From an uncultured Tenacibaculum sp. (GTDB taxonomy: Bacteria > Bacteroidota > Bacteroidia > Flavobacteriales > Flavobacteriaceae): a stretch of DNA of 64,000 bases. The translations under genes and the position numbers were made by a program. Below, one piece after another: positions 45,057-56,148 of this stretch. The notes beneath the pieces were generated by a model that worked only from the letters and a program-made list of their open reading frames with translations, made no database searches and had not been told where the DNA came from. The stretch lies in the NCBI GenBank assembly GCA_947504185.1, contig CANNGJ010000015.1, forward strand, positions 1 through 64,000, given 5' to 3'. The first letter of the stretch is position 1; the number at the start of each line of letters is the position of its first letter.

Positions 45057-45602
45057 ATGAGTAGAATAGGAAACAATCCAATCGCATTACCACAAGGTGT
45101 TGAAGTTAAAGTAGACGGAAACGTGGTTACAGTAAAAGGTAAATTAGGTGAATTAACTCAAGAGTTAAAATCTGATATTACTGTAGAAATTGAGGATGGT
45201 ACGCTAAAAGTAGCAAGACCATCAGATAGTAAAGACCATAGAGCAGCACACGGTTTATATCGTGCTTTAATCAATAATATGATTGAAGGTGTTACTAAAG
45301 GTTATACTAAAGAGTTAGAGTTAGTAGGTGTTGGATACAGAGCATCTAACCAAGGGCAAAAGTTAGACTTAGCTTTAGGTTTCTCTCATAACATTGTATT
45401 AAATTTAGCTCCAGAAGTTAAGGTTGAGACAGTATCTGAAAAAGGTAAGAATCCAATCATTAAATTATCTTCACATGACAAACAATTAGTTGGTCAAGTT
45501 GCAGCAAAAATCCGTTCTATGCGTAAGCCAGAGCCTTACAAAGGAAAAGGAGTTAAGTTCGTAGGAGAAGTATTAAGAAGAAAAGCAGGTAAATCTGCAT
45601 AA
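45057..45602 (+). CDS. rplF: 50S ribosomal protein L6
   Basis: A 181-residue L6 ('MSRIGNNPIALPQGVEVKVD', 'LVGVGYRASNQGQKLDLALG', 'IRSMRKPEPYKGKGVKFVGE'). It contacts the sarcin-ricin loop region of 23S rRNA. It starts 10 nt after rpsH. Confidence 0.98.
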   Translation: MSRIGNNPIALPQGVEVKVDGNVVTVKGKLGELTQELKSDITVEIEDGTLKVARPSDSKDHRAAHGLYRALINNMIEGVTKGYTKELELVGVGYRASNQGQKLDLALGFSHNIVLNLAPEVKVETVSEKGKNPIIKLSSHDKQLVGQVAAKIRSMRKPEPYKGKGVKFVGEVLRRKAGKSA

Positions 45603-45620
45603 TAAATAAGAGAAATTATT

Positions 45621-45971
45621 ATGGCATTATCAAAGCTTGAAAGAAGACAACGTATTAAGTATAGAATTAGAAAAGTTGTTACAGGTACAGCCACTAAGCC
45701 AAGATTATCGGTTTTTAGAAGTAACAAAGAAATCTATGCTCAATTAATCGACGATGTAGCTGGTGTAACATTAACATCTGCATCATCAAGAGATAAAGGA
45801 ATTACTGCTAATTCTAAGGTAGAAGCAGCAACAGCAGTTGGAAAGTCTATCGCAGAAAAAGCTGTAAAGGCAGGAGTAGAAGCTGTTTCTTTTGATAGAA
45901 ATGGGTTTTTATACCACGGTAGAGTTAAAGTATTAGCAGAAGCTGCTAGAGAAGCTGGTTTAAAATTTTAA
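45621..45971 (+). CDS. rplR: 50S ribosomal protein L18
   Basis: A 116-residue L18 ('[20 protein letters not shown]', '[20 protein letters not shown]'). It binds 5S rRNA with L5 in the central protuberance. Standard place between rplF and rpsE. Confidence 0.98.
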   Translation: MALSKLERRQRIKYRIRKVVTGTATKPRLSVFRSNKEIYAQLIDDVAGVTLTSASSRDKGITANSKVEAATAVGKSIAEKAVKAGVEAVSFDRNGFLYHGRVKVLAEAAREAGLKF

Positions 45972-45982
45972 GAAATTATATT

Positions 45983-46504
45983 ATGTTAGGATATAAAAAC
46001 GTAGAAAGAGTAAAACCAAGCGGATTAGAGCTTGTAGATAAATTAGTAGGTGTACAGCGTGTTACCAAAGTAACTAAAGGGGGTAGAGCATTTGGTTTCT
46101 CTGCAATCGTAGTAGTTGGAGATGGTAACGGAGTTGTAGGTCATGGATTAGGAAAATCTAAAGATGTTGCTTCTGCAATTGCTAAGGCAATAGAAGATGC
46201 AAAGAAAAATTTAGTACGTATTCCTATTTTAGACGGAACTTTACCTCACGAACAAAAAGGTAAATTTGGTGGAGCGAAAGTATACATCAAGCCAGCATCA
46301 CATGGTACGGGAGTTATCGCCGGTGGAGCAGTTCGTTCGGTATTAGAATCTGTTGGTATTAAAGACGTATTATCAAAGTCTCAAGGATCATCAAACCCTC
46401 ATAACGTAGTAAAAGCAACTTTCGATGCTTTATTACAGTTACGTAGCGCAGCAACTATTGCTAAGCAAAGAGGAGTTTCTTTAGAGAAAGTTTTTAACGG
46501 TTAA
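45983..46504 (+). CDS. rpsE: 30S ribosomal protein S5
   Basis: A 173-residue S5 ('[20 protein letters not shown]', '[20 protein letters not shown]', '[20 protein letters not shown]'). It shapes the mRNA entry site and influences decoding accuracy. It starts 11 nt after rplR. Confidence 0.98.
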   Translation: MLGYKNVERVKPSGLELVDKLVGVQRVTKVTKGGRAFGFSAIVVVGDGNGVVGHGLGKSKDVASAIAKAIEDAKKNLVRIPILDGTLPHEQKGKFGGAKVYIKPASHGTGVIAGGAVRSVLESVGIKDVLSKSQGSSNPHNVVKATFDALLQLRSAATIAKQRGVSLEKVFNG

Positions 46505-46515
46505 AATTTAAGACG

Positions 46516-46698
46516 ATGAGTAAAATTAGAGTTACACAAGTAAAAAGTCAAATCGGTCGCCTTAAAAATCAAAAATTGACGTTAAAGGCATTAGGTTTAC
46601 GTAAAATAAACCAAACTGTAGAACACGAGGCAACTCCTTCTATTGTTGGTATGGTAAATACAGTTAAACACTTAATTTCCGTAGAGGAAGTTAAATAA
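46516..46698 (+). CDS. rpmD: 50S ribosomal protein L30
   Basis: A 60-residue L30 ('[20 protein letters not shown]', '[20 protein letters not shown]'). A small surface protein of the 50S subunit; full length. It lies between rpsE and rplO. Confidence 0.97.
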   Translation: MSKIRVTQVKSQIGRLKNQKLTLKALGLRKINQTVEHEATPSIVGMVNTVKHLISVEEVK

Positions 46699-46712
46699 GA
46701 CAATAAATAATC

Positions 46713-47162
46713 ATGAGTTTACACAACTTAAAACCAGCAGAGGGATCTGTTAAGAAAGTTAAGAGAATTGCACGTGGTGAAGGTTCTGGTAAAGGTGGTA
46801 CCGCTACTAGAGGTCACAATGGTCAAAAATCTCGTTCAGGATATTCTCGTAAGATCGGTTTTGAAGGTGGTCAGATGCCTCTTCAAAGACGTGTTCCTAA
46901 ATTTGGATTCACAAACATTAACCGTAAGGACTATGTAGGTGTTAATTTAGACAAATTACAAGGATTAGTAGATAACGGAACTATTACAGATACAGTTAAT
47001 TTAGAAGTTTTAATAGAAAACAGATTAGTTCGTAAAAACGACTTAGTAAAAATATTAGGTGGTGGAGAATTAAAAGCTAAATTAAACGTAACTGTACATA
47101 AATTTACTGCAACAGCAAAAGCGGCTATCGAAGCAGCAGGAGGTGAAGCAGTATCATTATAA
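46713..47162 (+). CDS. rplO: 50S ribosomal protein L15
   Basis: A 149-residue L15. The Gly-rich N-terminus threading into 23S rRNA is clear ('IARGEGSGKGGTATRGHNGQ', 'IGFEGGQMPLQRRVPKFGF'). It is immediately followed by secY (9 nt), the conserved order. Confidence 0.98.
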   Translation: MSLHNLKPAEGSVKKVKRIARGEGSGKGGTATRGHNGQKSRSGYSRKIGFEGGQMPLQRRVPKFGFTNINRKDYVGVNLDKLQGLVDNGTITDTVNLEVLIENRLVRKNDLVKILGGGELKAKLNVTVHKFTATAKAAIEAAGGEAVSL

Positions 47163-47171
47163 GAATTGTAA

Positions 47172-48494
47172 ATGATGAATTTTATAAATACTTTAAAAGA
47201 CATTTGGAAGATAGAAGAGTTAAAAGAGAAATTACTTTTAACCCTAGGTTTAATTGCTGTTTACCGTTTTATGGCGGCAGTTCCATTACCTGGAATTGAC
47301 CCTACTCAGTTATCAGCACTACAAGACAGTACTTCTAGTGGACTTTTAGGTTTATTAAACGCATTTACAGGTGGGGCATTTGCTAGAGCGTCAGTAATGG
47401 CACTTGGTATAATGCCTTATATTTCTGCATCAATTGTAGTTCAGTTAATGGGTATCGCGGTACCATATTTACAGAAATTACAAAAAGATGGAGAAAGTGG
47501 ACGTAAGAAGATTACGCAAATAACAAGATGGCTTACGATTGCTATTACATTGTTTCAAGCACCAACCTATATTGGTATTATTCAAAACCAAATGGGATTA
47601 GGACCTGAAGCATTTTTAGTAACAGGAGCGACATTTTGGGTATCATCAATTATCCTTTTAAGTGCAGGAACTATTTTTGCAATGTGGTTAGGAGAGCGTA
47701 TTACTGATAAAGGTGTTGGTAACGGAATTTCGTTATTAATTACTGTAGGTATTATTGCTAACTTCCCAGCTGCTTTTATTCAAGAATTAGTTTCTAAGCA
47801 AACTGCAGGAGCAGGAGGTATAATGATGATTTTAATCGAATTAATAGTTTGGTTTGTAGTAATCTTGTTAACCGTATTATTAGTTACCGCAGTACGTAAA
47901 GTAGCAGTTCAATATGCTCGTCGTACAGCAGTTACAGACATTAAAGATGTTGACGGTGCACGTCAGTACATTCCGTTAAAACTGAATGCTGCTGGTGTAA
48001 TGCCAATTATTTTTGCACAAGCTATTATGTTTTTACCAGTAGCTTTAGGTCAAAAATTTCCAGCATTAAACAGTTTAACTGATAACTTCGGGTTATGGTA
48101 CAATGTTATATTTGCTTTCTTAATTATTGTGTTTAGTTATTTTTATACGGCGATTACAATCCCAACAAATAAAATGGCTGAAGACTTAAAAAGAAGTAAT
48201 GGTTTTGTTCCAGGATATAAACCAGGTGAAGAAACTGCTAACTTTTTAGATTCAGTATTGTCGAAAATTACATTACCAGGATCAATATTTTTAGCAGCAT
48301 TATCTATTTTACCAGCAATCATTGTAAAGTTTGGAGTTACTCAAAACTGGGCAATGTTTTTTGGAGGAACATCTTTAATCATTATGGTTGGTGTTGCAAT
48401 AGATACTATTCAGCAAATTAACTCGTATTTATTAAACTCTCGTTACGATGGTTTAATGAAAACAGGTAACAGTAACAGAAAATCGTTAAAATAA
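47172..48494 (+). CDS. secY: Preprotein translocase subunit SecY
   Basis: A 440-residue inner-membrane protein with ten predicted hydrophobic helices. Family marks include '[20 protein letters not shown]' (plug region), '[20 protein letters not shown]', '[19 protein letters not shown]' and the cytoplasmic loop '[20 protein letters not shown]'. SecY forms the channel for SecA-driven export, which all T9SS and Sus proteins in this window need first. An ATG at the second codon is an equally possible start. It lies 9 nt after rplO and one base before infA. Confidence 0.98.
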   Translation: MMNFINTLKDIWKIEELKEKLLLTLGLIAVYRFMAAVPLPGIDPTQLSALQDSTSSGLLGLLNAFTGGAFARASVMALGIMPYISASIVVQLMGIAVPYLQKLQKDGESGRKKITQITRWLTIAITLFQAPTYIGIIQNQMGLGPEAFLVTGATFWVSSIILLSAGTIFAMWLGERITDKGVGNGISLLITVGIIANFPAAFIQELVSKQTAGAGGIMMILIELIVWFVVILLTVLLVTAVRKVAVQYARRTAVTDIKDVDGARQYIPLKLNAAGVMPIIFAQAIMFLPVALGQKFPALNSLTDNFGLWYNVIFAFLIIVFSYFYTAITIPTNKMAEDLKRSNGFVPGYKPGEETANFLDSVLSKITLPGSIFLAALSILPAIIVKFGVTQNWAMFFGGTSLIIMVGVAIDTIQQINSYLLNSRYDGLMKTGNSNRKSLK

Positions 48495-48495
48495 T

Positions 48496-48711
48496 ATGGC
48501 TAAGCAACCAGCAATTCAACAAGACGGAACAATTACAGAAGCATTATCAAATGCAATGTTTCGTGTAGAGTTAGAAAACGGACATATTGTTACGGCTCAC
48601 ATTTCAGGAAAAATGCGTATGCATTACATCAAATTATTACCAGGTGATAAGGTGAAGTTAGAAATGAGCCCGTACGATTTATCAAAGGCAAGAATTACTT
48701 ACAGATATTAA
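48496..48711 (+). CDS. infA: Translation initiation factor IF-1
   Basis: A 71-residue S1/OB-fold protein ('[20 protein letters not shown]', '[20 protein letters not shown]'), exact IF-1 length. It occupies the ribosomal A site during initiation. Place between secY and rpmJ is the standard one. Confidence 0.98.
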   Translation: MAKQPAIQQDGTITEALSNAMFRVELENGHIVTAHISGKMRMHYIKLLPGDKVKLEMSPYDLSKARITYRY

Positions 48712-48723
48712 AAACACACACTG

Positions 48724-48840
48724 ATGAAAGTAAGAGCATCATTAAAGAAAAGAAGCGCCGACTGCAAGATAGTACGCAGAAAAGGCAGATTATATGTAAT
48801 TAACAAAAAGAATCCTAGATTTAAACAAAGACAAGGGTAA
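48724..48840 (+). CDS. rpmJ: 50S ribosomal protein L36
   Basis: A 38-codon gene, ATG 48724 to TAA 48840: begins [20 protein letters not shown] and ends NPRFKQRQG. It is the zinc-free type: only one Cys remains of the four found in the zinc-binding form. Its last base is the first base of the rpsM ATG (TAATG), so the two genes are coupled. Confidence 0.95.
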   Translation: MKVRASLKKRSADCKIVRRKGRLYVINKKNPRFKQRQG

Positions 48841-49205
48841 TGGCAAGAATAGCAGGTATTGATATTCCAAAGAATAAAAGAGGTGTTATCGCATTAACTT
48901 ACATCTTTGGTATAGGAAACAGCAGAGCTAAAGAAGTTTTAGCAACTGCAAAAATAGACGAAAGTATCAAGGTTCAAGATTGGACTGATGATCAAATTGC
49001 AGCGATTCGTGAGCAAGTTGGAACTTTTACTATTGAAGGTGAATTGCGTTCGGAAGTTCAATTAAACATTAAACGTTTAATGGACATCGGATGTCAAAGA
49101 GGTATTCGTCACAGATTAGGACTTCCTTTAAGAGGGCAAAGAACTAAGAATAACTCTCGTACAAGAAAAGGTAAGAGAAAAACTGTAGCTAACAAGAAAA
49201 AATAA
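48840..49205 (+). CDS. rpsM: 30S ribosomal protein S13
   Basis: A 121-residue S13 ('[20 protein letters not shown]', '[20 protein letters not shown]', basic tail). It forms bridges to the 50S subunit and contacts the P-site tRNA. Start overlaps the rpmJ stop; the next gene, rpsK, follows after 80 nt. Confidence 0.98.
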   Translation: MARIAGIDIPKNKRGVIALTYIFGIGNSRAKEVLATAKIDESIKVQDWTDDQIAAIREQVGTFTIEGELRSEVQLNIKRLMDIGCQRGIRHRLGLPLRGQRTKNNSRTRKGKRKTVANKKK

Positions 49206-49285
49206 GTTAGATAAGTAATAAAGATCTAACAGTAGTTATTAAAACTATAAGGTTAGAAAACTAAATTACTAAAACTATAATAATC

Positions 49286-49672
49286 ATGGCAAAGTCTAAA
49301 GTAACAAAAAAACGTAAAGTTGTAATAGAATCAGTTGGTGAAGCTCACGTAACTGCATCTTTCAACAATATTATTATTTCTTTAACAAACAAAAAAGGTG
49401 ACGTTATATCTTGGTCATCTGCAGGTAAAATGGGTTTTAGAGGTTCTAAAAAGAACACTCCATACGCAGCTCAGTTAGCCGCAGAAGATTGTGCAAACGT
49501 TGCAAAAGAAGCAGGTTTACGTAAAGTAAAAGTGTATGTTAAAGGACCTGGTAACGGTAGAGAATCTGCAATCAGATCTATCCACAATTCTGGTATCGAA
49601 GTAACAGAAATCATTGATGTTACTCCTATTCCTCATAACGGATGTCGTCCACCAAAAAGAAGAAGAGTATAA
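49286..49672 (+). CDS. rpsK: 30S ribosomal protein S11
   Basis: A 128-residue S11 ('[20 protein letters not shown]', '[20 protein letters not shown]', '[18 protein letters not shown]'). It lies in the 30S platform near the mRNA exit. Its stop codon sits on the edge of a hairpin that precedes the rpsD promoter. Confidence 0.98.
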   Translation: MAKSKVTKKRKVVIESVGEAHVTASFNNIIISLTNKKGDVISWSSAGKMGFRGSKKNTPYAAQLAAEDCANVAKEAGLRKVKVYVKGPGNGRESAIRSIHNSGIEVTEIIDVTPIPHNGCRPPKRRRV

Positions 49673-49716
49673 GTTGAATTAATTTTCAACTTATATTTTT
49701 ATTTAGCGTACTTTTG
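49671..49716 (+). promoter_or_regulatory. Hairpin followed by promoter between rpsK and rpsD
   Basis: AAGTTGAA (49671-49678) pairs with TTCAACTT (49685-49692) and is followed by a T-rich stretch, a weak terminator that includes the rpsK stop codon. TACTTTTG (49709-49716), a perfect -7 box, comes directly after it. The predicted leader to rpsD is about 85 nt. No good -33 box is visible. Confidence 0.6.
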
Positions 49717-49807
49717 TGCGCGAAAAAATAAATATTTTAAACTCAGTAGGATTGAGATTATCGAAGGAGTACGCCTTAATTCATAATCCCTACTAAATTA
49801 ATTAGAA

Positions 49808-50413
49808 ATGGCAAGATATACAGGACCAAAAACTAAAATTGCTCGTAAGTTTGGCGAAGCAATCTTCGGAGATGATAAAAACTTCGAAAAAAGAAACTAT
49901 CCTCCAGGACAACACGGTGTTGGAAAAAGAAGAGGTAAGAAATCTGAATATGCAATCCAGCTAATGGAAAAGCAAAAAGCTAAATATACTTACGGTATTT
50001 TAGAGCGTCAATTCAGTAACTTATTCAAAAAAGCTTCTGCATCTAAAGGTATTACTGGTGAGGTTTTATTACAATTATGTGAGTCTCGTTTAGATAACGT
50101 TGTATTCCGTTTAGGAGTATCTAAATCTAGAAGTGGAGCACGTCAATTAGTTTCTCACCGTCACATTACTGTAAATGGAGAGATTGTAAACATTCCATCT
50201 TATAGTGTACAAGAAGGTGATGTAATTGCTGTTAGAGAAAAGTCTAAATCATTAGTAGCTATCGAAGATGCATTAGCATCTAACAGTGCTGTTTACGAAT
50301 GGTTAAGCTGGAATGCTGATCAAAAATCTGGAACTTTTGTTAAAGCACCAGAGAGATTACAGATTCCTGAGAACATCAAAGAGCAATTAATCGTAGAATT
50401 ATATTCTAAGTAA
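49808..50413 (+). CDS. rpsD: 30S ribosomal protein S4
   Basis: A 201-residue S4 ('[20 protein letters not shown]', '[20 protein letters not shown]') with the S4 RNA-binding domain ('[20 protein letters not shown]', '[20 protein letters not shown]'). It starts 16S assembly and in E. coli represses the alpha operon. Zinc-free type. A promoter precedes it after rpsK. Confidence 0.98.
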   Translation: MARYTGPKTKIARKFGEAIFGDDKNFEKRNYPPGQHGVGKRRGKKSEYAIQLMEKQKAKYTYGILERQFSNLFKKASASKGITGEVLLQLCESRLDNVVFRLGVSKSRSGARQLVSHRHITVNGEIVNIPSYSVQEGDVIAVREKSKSLVAIEDALASNSAVYEWLSWNADQKSGTFVKAPERLQIPENIKEQLIVELYSK

Positions 50414-50509
50414 TAAATTAATCACATTGAAATTCAGCCAAAGGGTTTATTTGCACTTCTTCACGCTTATAAACCGCGCAACTGAATAACAATTAAAAAG
50501 AAGAAAAAT

Positions 50510-51502
50510 ATGGCAATTTTAAATTTTCAGAAGCCTGATAAAGTAATAATGATTGAATCTACTGATTTTTCAGGAAGATTCGAATTCAGACCTCTTGAAC
50601 CAGGTTTTGGATTAACAGTTGGTAACGCTTTAAGAAGAGTATTATTATCTTCTTTAGAAGGTTTTGCTATCACATCATTACGTGTTGACGGAGTTGATCA
50701 TGAATTCTCAACAATTCAAGGAGTTGTAGAAGATGTAATGGAAATCATCTTAAACTTAAAACAAGTTCGTTTTAAGAAACAAATTGAAGAGACTGATAGA
50801 GAAACAGTATCAATCGCAGTATCAGGACAAGAACAATTAACTGCAGGAGATTTACAGAAATTTACTTCAGGTTTTCAAGTATTAAATCCAGATTTAGTAC
50901 TATGTAACATGGATAAATCAGTAAAGTTCAACGCAGAAATCACTATCGAAAAAGGTAGAGGTTTTGTTCCAGCTGAAGAAAACAAAAGAGCAGGTGCACC
51001 ATTAGGAACAATTTTTACAGATTCTATTTACACTCCAATAAAGAATGTAAAGTATGCTGTTGAAAATTTCCGTGTAGAGCAAAAGACCGATTACGAAAAA
51101 TTAGTTTTCGATATCGATACTGATGGTTCTATCAATCCTAAGGATGCATTAACTGAAGCAGCTAAAATTTTAATCCACCACTTTATGTTATTCTCTGATG
51201 AGCGTATCACTTTAGAGGCAGATGAAATTGCACAAACTGAAACATATGATGAAGAATCATTACATATGCGTCAGTTATTAAAGACGAAATTAGTTGATAT
51301 GGATTTATCTGTTCGTGCTTTAAACTGTTTAAAAGCTGCAGAAGTAGATACTTTAGGAGACTTAGTATCATTTAACAAAAGCGATTTAATGAAATTTAGA
51401 AACTTTGGTAAAAAATCATTAACTGAATTAGATGAGTTAGTGGCGAATAAAAACCTTAATTTCGGAATGGACTTAAGTAAATACAAATTAGATAGAGATT
51501 AA
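50510..51502 (+). CDS. rpoA: DNA-directed RNA polymerase subunit alpha
   Basis: A 330-residue alpha subunit. N-terminal dimer and assembly domain ('[20 protein letters not shown]', '[20 protein letters not shown]') and C-terminal DNA-binding domain ('[20 protein letters not shown]', '[18 protein letters not shown]'). Full length. A 96-nt gap separates it from rpsD and contains a possible weak promoter (TTTATTTG near 50446). rplQ follows. Confidence 0.98.
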   Translation: MAILNFQKPDKVIMIESTDFSGRFEFRPLEPGFGLTVGNALRRVLLSSLEGFAITSLRVDGVDHEFSTIQGVVEDVMEIILNLKQVRFKKQIEETDRETVSIAVSGQEQLTAGDLQKFTSGFQVLNPDLVLCNMDKSVKFNAEITIEKGRGFVPAEENKRAGAPLGTIFTDSIYTPIKNVKYAVENFRVEQKTDYEKLVFDIDTDGSINPKDALTEAAKILIHHFMLFSDERITLEADEIAQTETYDEESLHMRQLLKTKLVDMDLSVRALNCLKAAEVDTLGDLVSFNKSDLMKFRNFGKKSLTELDELVANKNLNFGMDLSKYKLDRD

Positions 51503-51562
51503 CCTTTCATATTTTGCTCCCTTAAAAGGTAGTAGCAAGATGAGAGCTAAAACCCAAATGTC

Positions 51563-52036
51563 ATGAGACACGGAAAGAAATTTAATCATTTAGGAAGAAA
51601 GACAGCGCACAGAAAAGCGATGTTATCAAATATGGCTTGTTCATTAATAGAGCACAAGCGTATTAACACAACAGTTGCTAAAGCTAAAGCTTTACGTAAG
51701 TTTGTTGAGCCTATTATTACTAAATCTAAAGCTGATACGACTCACAACCGTCGTACTGTATTTAGTTATTTACGTAGTAAAGAAGCTGTAACAGAATTAT
51801 TTAAAGAAATTTCTGTTAAAGTTGCAGACAGACCAGGAGGATATGTACGTATCATTAAATTAGGAAACCGTCAGGGAGATAACGCTTCTATGGCAATGGT
51901 TGAATTAGTTGATTACAACGAGTTATACGATCCAAAAGGAAACAAAGCTAAAAAGAATACTCGTCGTAGCCGTAGAGGTGGAGCGAAGAAAGTTGAAGCT
52001 GCTGTTGAAACTCAAACTTCACAAGAAGAAGAATAA
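51563..52036 (+). CDS. rplQ: 50S ribosomal protein L17
   Basis: A 157-residue L17: conserved core '[20 protein letters not shown]' and '[20 protein letters not shown]'. A basic then acidic C-terminal extension ('[19 protein letters not shown]', ending QTSQEEE) is longer than in E. coli L17 and common in Bacteroidota. It is the last gene of the ribosomal block and is followed by a strong terminator. Confidence 0.97.
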   Translation: MRHGKKFNHLGRKTAHRKAMLSNMACSLIEHKRINTTVAKAKALRKFVEPIITKSKADTTHNRRTVFSYLRSKEAVTELFKEISVKVADRPGGYVRIIKLGNRQGDNASMAMVELVDYNELYDPKGNKAKKNTRRSRRGGAKKVEAAVETQTSQEEE

Positions 52037-52062
52037 AAATGAAAATTTTTATAAACTATATC

Positions 52063-52097
52063 AAAGGGATAAACATTTAATGTTTATCCCTTTTTTT
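52063..52097 (+). terminator. Terminator of the alpha operon
   Basis: Perfect 14-bp stem AAAGGGATAAACAT (52063-52076) with ATGTTTATCCCTTT (52080-52093), 3-nt loop, T-run to 52097. It lies 26 nt past rplQ and closes the ribosomal gene block. Confidence 0.92.
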
Positions 52098-52100
52098 ATA

Positions 52101-52108
52101 TATTTTTG
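52101..52108 (+). promoter_or_regulatory. -7 box of carA promoter, directly after the rplQ terminator
   Basis: TATTTTTG followed by CA fits TAnnTTTG. Its -33 region falls in the terminator stem and has no clear TTTG. The leader to carA would be about 20 nt. Confidence 0.6.
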
Positions 52109-52134
52109 CAATCAAATTACATACAACACACTAA

Positions 52135-53250
52135 ATGAAATATCAACAACGTAAAAAAGCATTAGTTCTATTAGCAGATGGAACTATCTTCTACGGAAAA
52201 TCTATTGGAATAGAAGGCACTTCAACAGGTGAAATATGTTTCAATACAGGAATGACAGGTTACCAAGAAATATTTACTGATCCTTCTTATTTCGGACAGT
52301 TAATGGTAACTACCAATGCCCATATTGGTAACTACGGAATTAACAACGAAGAAGTAGAGTCAGATGCAATCAAAATATCAGGTTTAATTTGCCGTAACTT
52401 TAGTTTTACGCATTCTCGTGTAGATTCAGATGGAAACTTGTTTGATTGGTTTCAAAAACACAATGTAGTAGCCATTTCAGATGTCGATACAAGAGCATTA
52501 GTAGCGTATATTCGTGATAATGGAGCAATGAATGCAATTATTTCTACCGAAGTAGATAATATTGATGATTTAAAGAAACAATTAGCTCAAATCCCAAATA
52601 TGGAAGGTTTAGAATTAGCCTCTAAAGTTTCAACGAAAGAGCCTTATTTTGTTGGAGATGAGAACTCACCAATCAAGATATCTGCTTTAGATATTGGTAT
52701 TAAAAATAATATTTTAAGAAATTTTGTCAAAAGAGGAGCGTATATAAAAGTGTACCCCTACAATGCTACTTTCGAACAAATGAGTGATTTTAATCCTGAT
52801 GGATATTTTATCTCAAACGGACCAGGAGATCCAGAACCATTGGTAGATGCACAGGATACAGCAAAAGAAATCATTAAAAGAGATTTACCACTATTCGGAA
52901 TTTGCTTAGGGCACCAAGTTATTGCGTTGGCAAACGGAATTTCGACGTATAAGATGCATAATGGGCATAGAGGAATCAATCATCCGGTTAAAAATTTATT
53001 AACAGGTAAAGGTGAGATAACTTCTCAAAACCATGGATTCGCGATTAATCGCGAAGAAACTGAAGCGCATGCTGATGTAGAGATTACACATGTACACTTA
53101 AATGATCATACGGTAGCAGGAATTAGAATGAAATCTAAGAATGTGTTTTCTGTTCAGTATCACCCAGAAGCAAGTCCTGGCCCGCACGATGCAGAATACC
53201 TATTCGATCAGTTTATAGAAAATATTAAAAAAGCTAAAGTAGAAGCGTAA
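52135..53250 (+). CDS. carA: Carbamoyl-phosphate synthase small subunit
   Basis: A 371-residue glutamine amidotransferase subunit. N-terminal CPSase_sm domain ('GEICFNTGMTGYQEIFTDPS') and a class I amidotransferase domain with the nucleophile Cys in 'LFGICLGHQVIALANG' and the His/Glu pair in 'SVQYHPEASPGPHDA'. It makes ammonia for carbamoyl phosphate, used for pyrimidines and arginine. carB is not adjacent; eno follows instead, as in other Flavobacteriia. Confidence 0.97.
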   Translation: MKYQQRKKALVLLADGTIFYGKSIGIEGTSTGEICFNTGMTGYQEIFTDPSYFGQLMVTTNAHIGNYGINNEEVESDAIKISGLICRNFSFTHSRVDSDGNLFDWFQKHNVVAISDVDTRALVAYIRDNGAMNAIISTEVDNIDDLKKQLAQIPNMEGLELASKVSTKEPYFVGDENSPIKISALDIGIKNNILRNFVKRGAYIKVYPYNATFEQMSDFNPDGYFISNGPGDPEPLVDAQDTAKEIIKRDLPLFGICLGHQVIALANGISTYKMHNGHRGINHPVKNLLTGKGEITSQNHGFAINREETEAHADVEITHVHLNDHTVAGIRMKSKNVFSVQYHPEASPGPHDAEYLFDQFIENIKKAKVEA

Positions 53251-53281
53251 GCATTTTTGTAAATTAGCAAGCATAAAATAT

Positions 53282-53310
53282 ATTCCCGTGAGTTAATAGT
53301 TCACGGGAAT
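53282..53310 (+). other. Hairpin upstream of eno
   Basis: Perfect 10-bp stem ATTCCCGTGA (53282-53291) with TCACGGGAAT (53301-53310), 9-nt loop, without a T-run, ending 21 nt before the eno ATG. It may be an RNA-stability or regulatory hairpin in the eno leader, or a weak terminator of carA. Confidence 0.6.
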
Positions 53311-53319
53311 CTACATTAA

Positions 53320-54621
<1,302 letters not shown>

Positions 54622-54642
54622 ATCAGTTGTATATATATCATT

Positions 54643-54674
54643 AAAACCTTGTTGTAATTTATAACAAGGTTTTT
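54643..54674 (+). terminator. Terminator of eno
   Basis: Perfect 11-bp stem AAAACCTTGTT (54643-54653) with AACAAGGTTTT (54663/64-54674), loop about 9 nt, T-rich end. 22 nt past the eno stop. Confidence 0.88.
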
Positions 54675-54742
54675 GTGTTTTTTAAAGAGTTAATAAATAA
54701 GTAATATCTATTTTTTAATATCAAAAAACTATGAAAGGTGAT

Positions 54743-54773
54743 TTTCAGAATCATACAAAAAATGGTATCTTCG
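54743..54773 (+). promoter_or_regulatory. Promoter of gltA
   Basis: TATCTTCG (54766-54773) with a TTTC (54743-54746) at about 19 nt. One mismatch from TAnnTTTG. It implies a start of transcription near 54778 and so a gltA start at 54810 rather than upstream. Confidence 0.55.
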
Positions 54774-54809
54774 CAATTCACTTCAATTATAAAAATTTTA
54801 AGAGATAAA

Positions 54810-56096
54810 ATGTCGGATATAGCAAAACTACAAATTGGCGAAAATACGTATGAGTTCCCATTAATTAAAGGAACAGAAAATGAAACTGCAATTGATATTA
54901 AAACACTAAGAGGAGCTTCAGGAGGTGTTATTACTATTGATCCAGGATATAAAAATACAGGTTCTTGCCAAAGTGCTATCACATTTTTAAATGGAGAAGA
55001 AGGCGTTTTACGTTATAGAGGATATGCTATTGAAGATTTAGCTGAAAAAGCGGATTTCTTAGAAGTAGCTTACTTATTAATTTTCGGAGAATTACCTAAT
55101 AAAGAGCAATTAGAGAAATTTCATAATGATATTCGTGAAAAAGCGATTGTAGATGAAGATATAAAGAAAATCATTGAAGCTTTTCCTAAGAATGCACACC
55201 CAATGGGAGTGTTGTCTTCTTTAACAAGTGCTTTAGTAGCTTTTAATCCATCATCTGTAAACGTTGACTCTGAAGAGGAAATGTATAGAGCTATCGTGAA
55301 AATCTTAGGTAAATTCCCTGTATTAGTAGCTTGGGCAATGCGTAAAAAGCAAGGTTTACCTCTAAATTACGGATCTAAAAAGTTAGGATATGTAGAGAAC
55401 GTTATGAAAATGATGTTTGAACAACCTAATGAAGATTATGAAATAAATCCAATAATTAAAGATGCATTAGATAAATTATTAATCTTACATGCCGATCATG
55501 AGCAAAACTGTTCTACATCTACGGTAAGAATTGTAGGTTCATCTCATGCTGGGTTATTTGCATCTCTTTCAGCAGGAATATCTGCTTTATGGGGCCCATT
55601 ACATGGTGGCGCAAATCAGGCAGTATTAGAAATGTTGGAAGCTATTAAAGAAGATGGTGGAGATACAAAGAAATACATGGCGAAAGCTAAAGATAAAAAC
55701 GATCCTTTCCGTTTAATGGGATTCGGACACCGTGTTTATAAAAATTTCGATCCAAGAGCAAAAATTATTAAAGTTGCTGCAGATGAAGTATTAGCTGATT
55801 TAGGAATTGATGATCCAATTTTAGAAATAGCAAAAGGTTTAGAGCAAGAAGCTTTAAATGATGAGTATTTCGTAAAGCGTAAATTATATCCAAACGTAGA
55901 TTTCTATTCAGGAATTATTTATCGTGCAATGGGTATTCCAGTTGAAATGTTTACAGTAATGTTTGCATTAGGTCGTTTACCAGGATGGATTGCTCAATGG
56001 AAAGAAATGCGTTTACGCAAAGAACCAATAGGTCGTCCACGTCAAATTTATATAGGTGAAAACCTTAGAGAGTTTAAAAAAATAAGTAAAAGATAA
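54810..56096 (+). CDS. gltA: Citrate synthase
   Basis: About 428 residues from ATG 54810 ('MSDIAKLQIGENTYEFPLIK'), the family's usual start; an open frame reaches 54738 but precedes the promoter. Catalytic blocks: 'HADHEQNCSTSTVRIVGSSH', 'SALWGPLHGGANQAVLEMLE', 'RLMGFGHRVYKNFDPRAKI' and 'VDFYSGIIYRAMGIPVEM' with the active-site Asp. It is the first enzyme of the TCA cycle. A good terminator follows at 56106. Confidence 0.97.
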   Translation: MSDIAKLQIGENTYEFPLIKGTENETAIDIKTLRGASGGVITIDPGYKNTGSCQSAITFLNGEEGVLRYRGYAIEDLAEKADFLEVAYLLIFGELPNKEQLEKFHNDIREKAIVDEDIKKIIEAFPKNAHPMGVLSSLTSALVAFNPSSVNVDSEEEMYRAIVKILGKFPVLVAWAMRKKQGLPLNYGSKKLGYVENVMKMMFEQPNEDYEINPIIKDALDKLLILHADHEQNCSTSTVRIVGSSHAGLFASLSAGISALWGPLHGGANQAVLEMLEAIKEDGGDTKKYMAKAKDKNDPFRLMGFGHRVYKNFDPRAKIIKVAADEVLADLGIDDPILEIAKGLEQEALNDEYFVKRKLYPNVDFYSGIIYRAMGIPVEMFTVMFALGRLPGWIAQWKEMRLRKEPIGRPRQIYIGENLREFKKISKR

Positions 56097-56105
56097 TAAC
56101 AAAAT

Positions 56106-56134
56106 ATGTCATCTAAAATTTAGGTGACATTTTT
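56106..56134 (+). terminator. Terminator of gltA
   Basis: ATGTCATCTAAA / TTTAGGTGACAT (56106-56130, one G-U pair) followed by TTTTT. It is 10 nt past the gltA stop and 15 nt before the arginase start, so the arginase promoter must overlap it or lie within gltA. Confidence 0.85.
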
Positions 56135-56148
56135 ATTTAATATAGTTG

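Noticed and set aside
34384..52036. Missing tuf as a deletion
   Set aside because: Absence of tuf after fusA and rpsJ in its place is common in Bacteroidota, so it is ordinary for the lineage.
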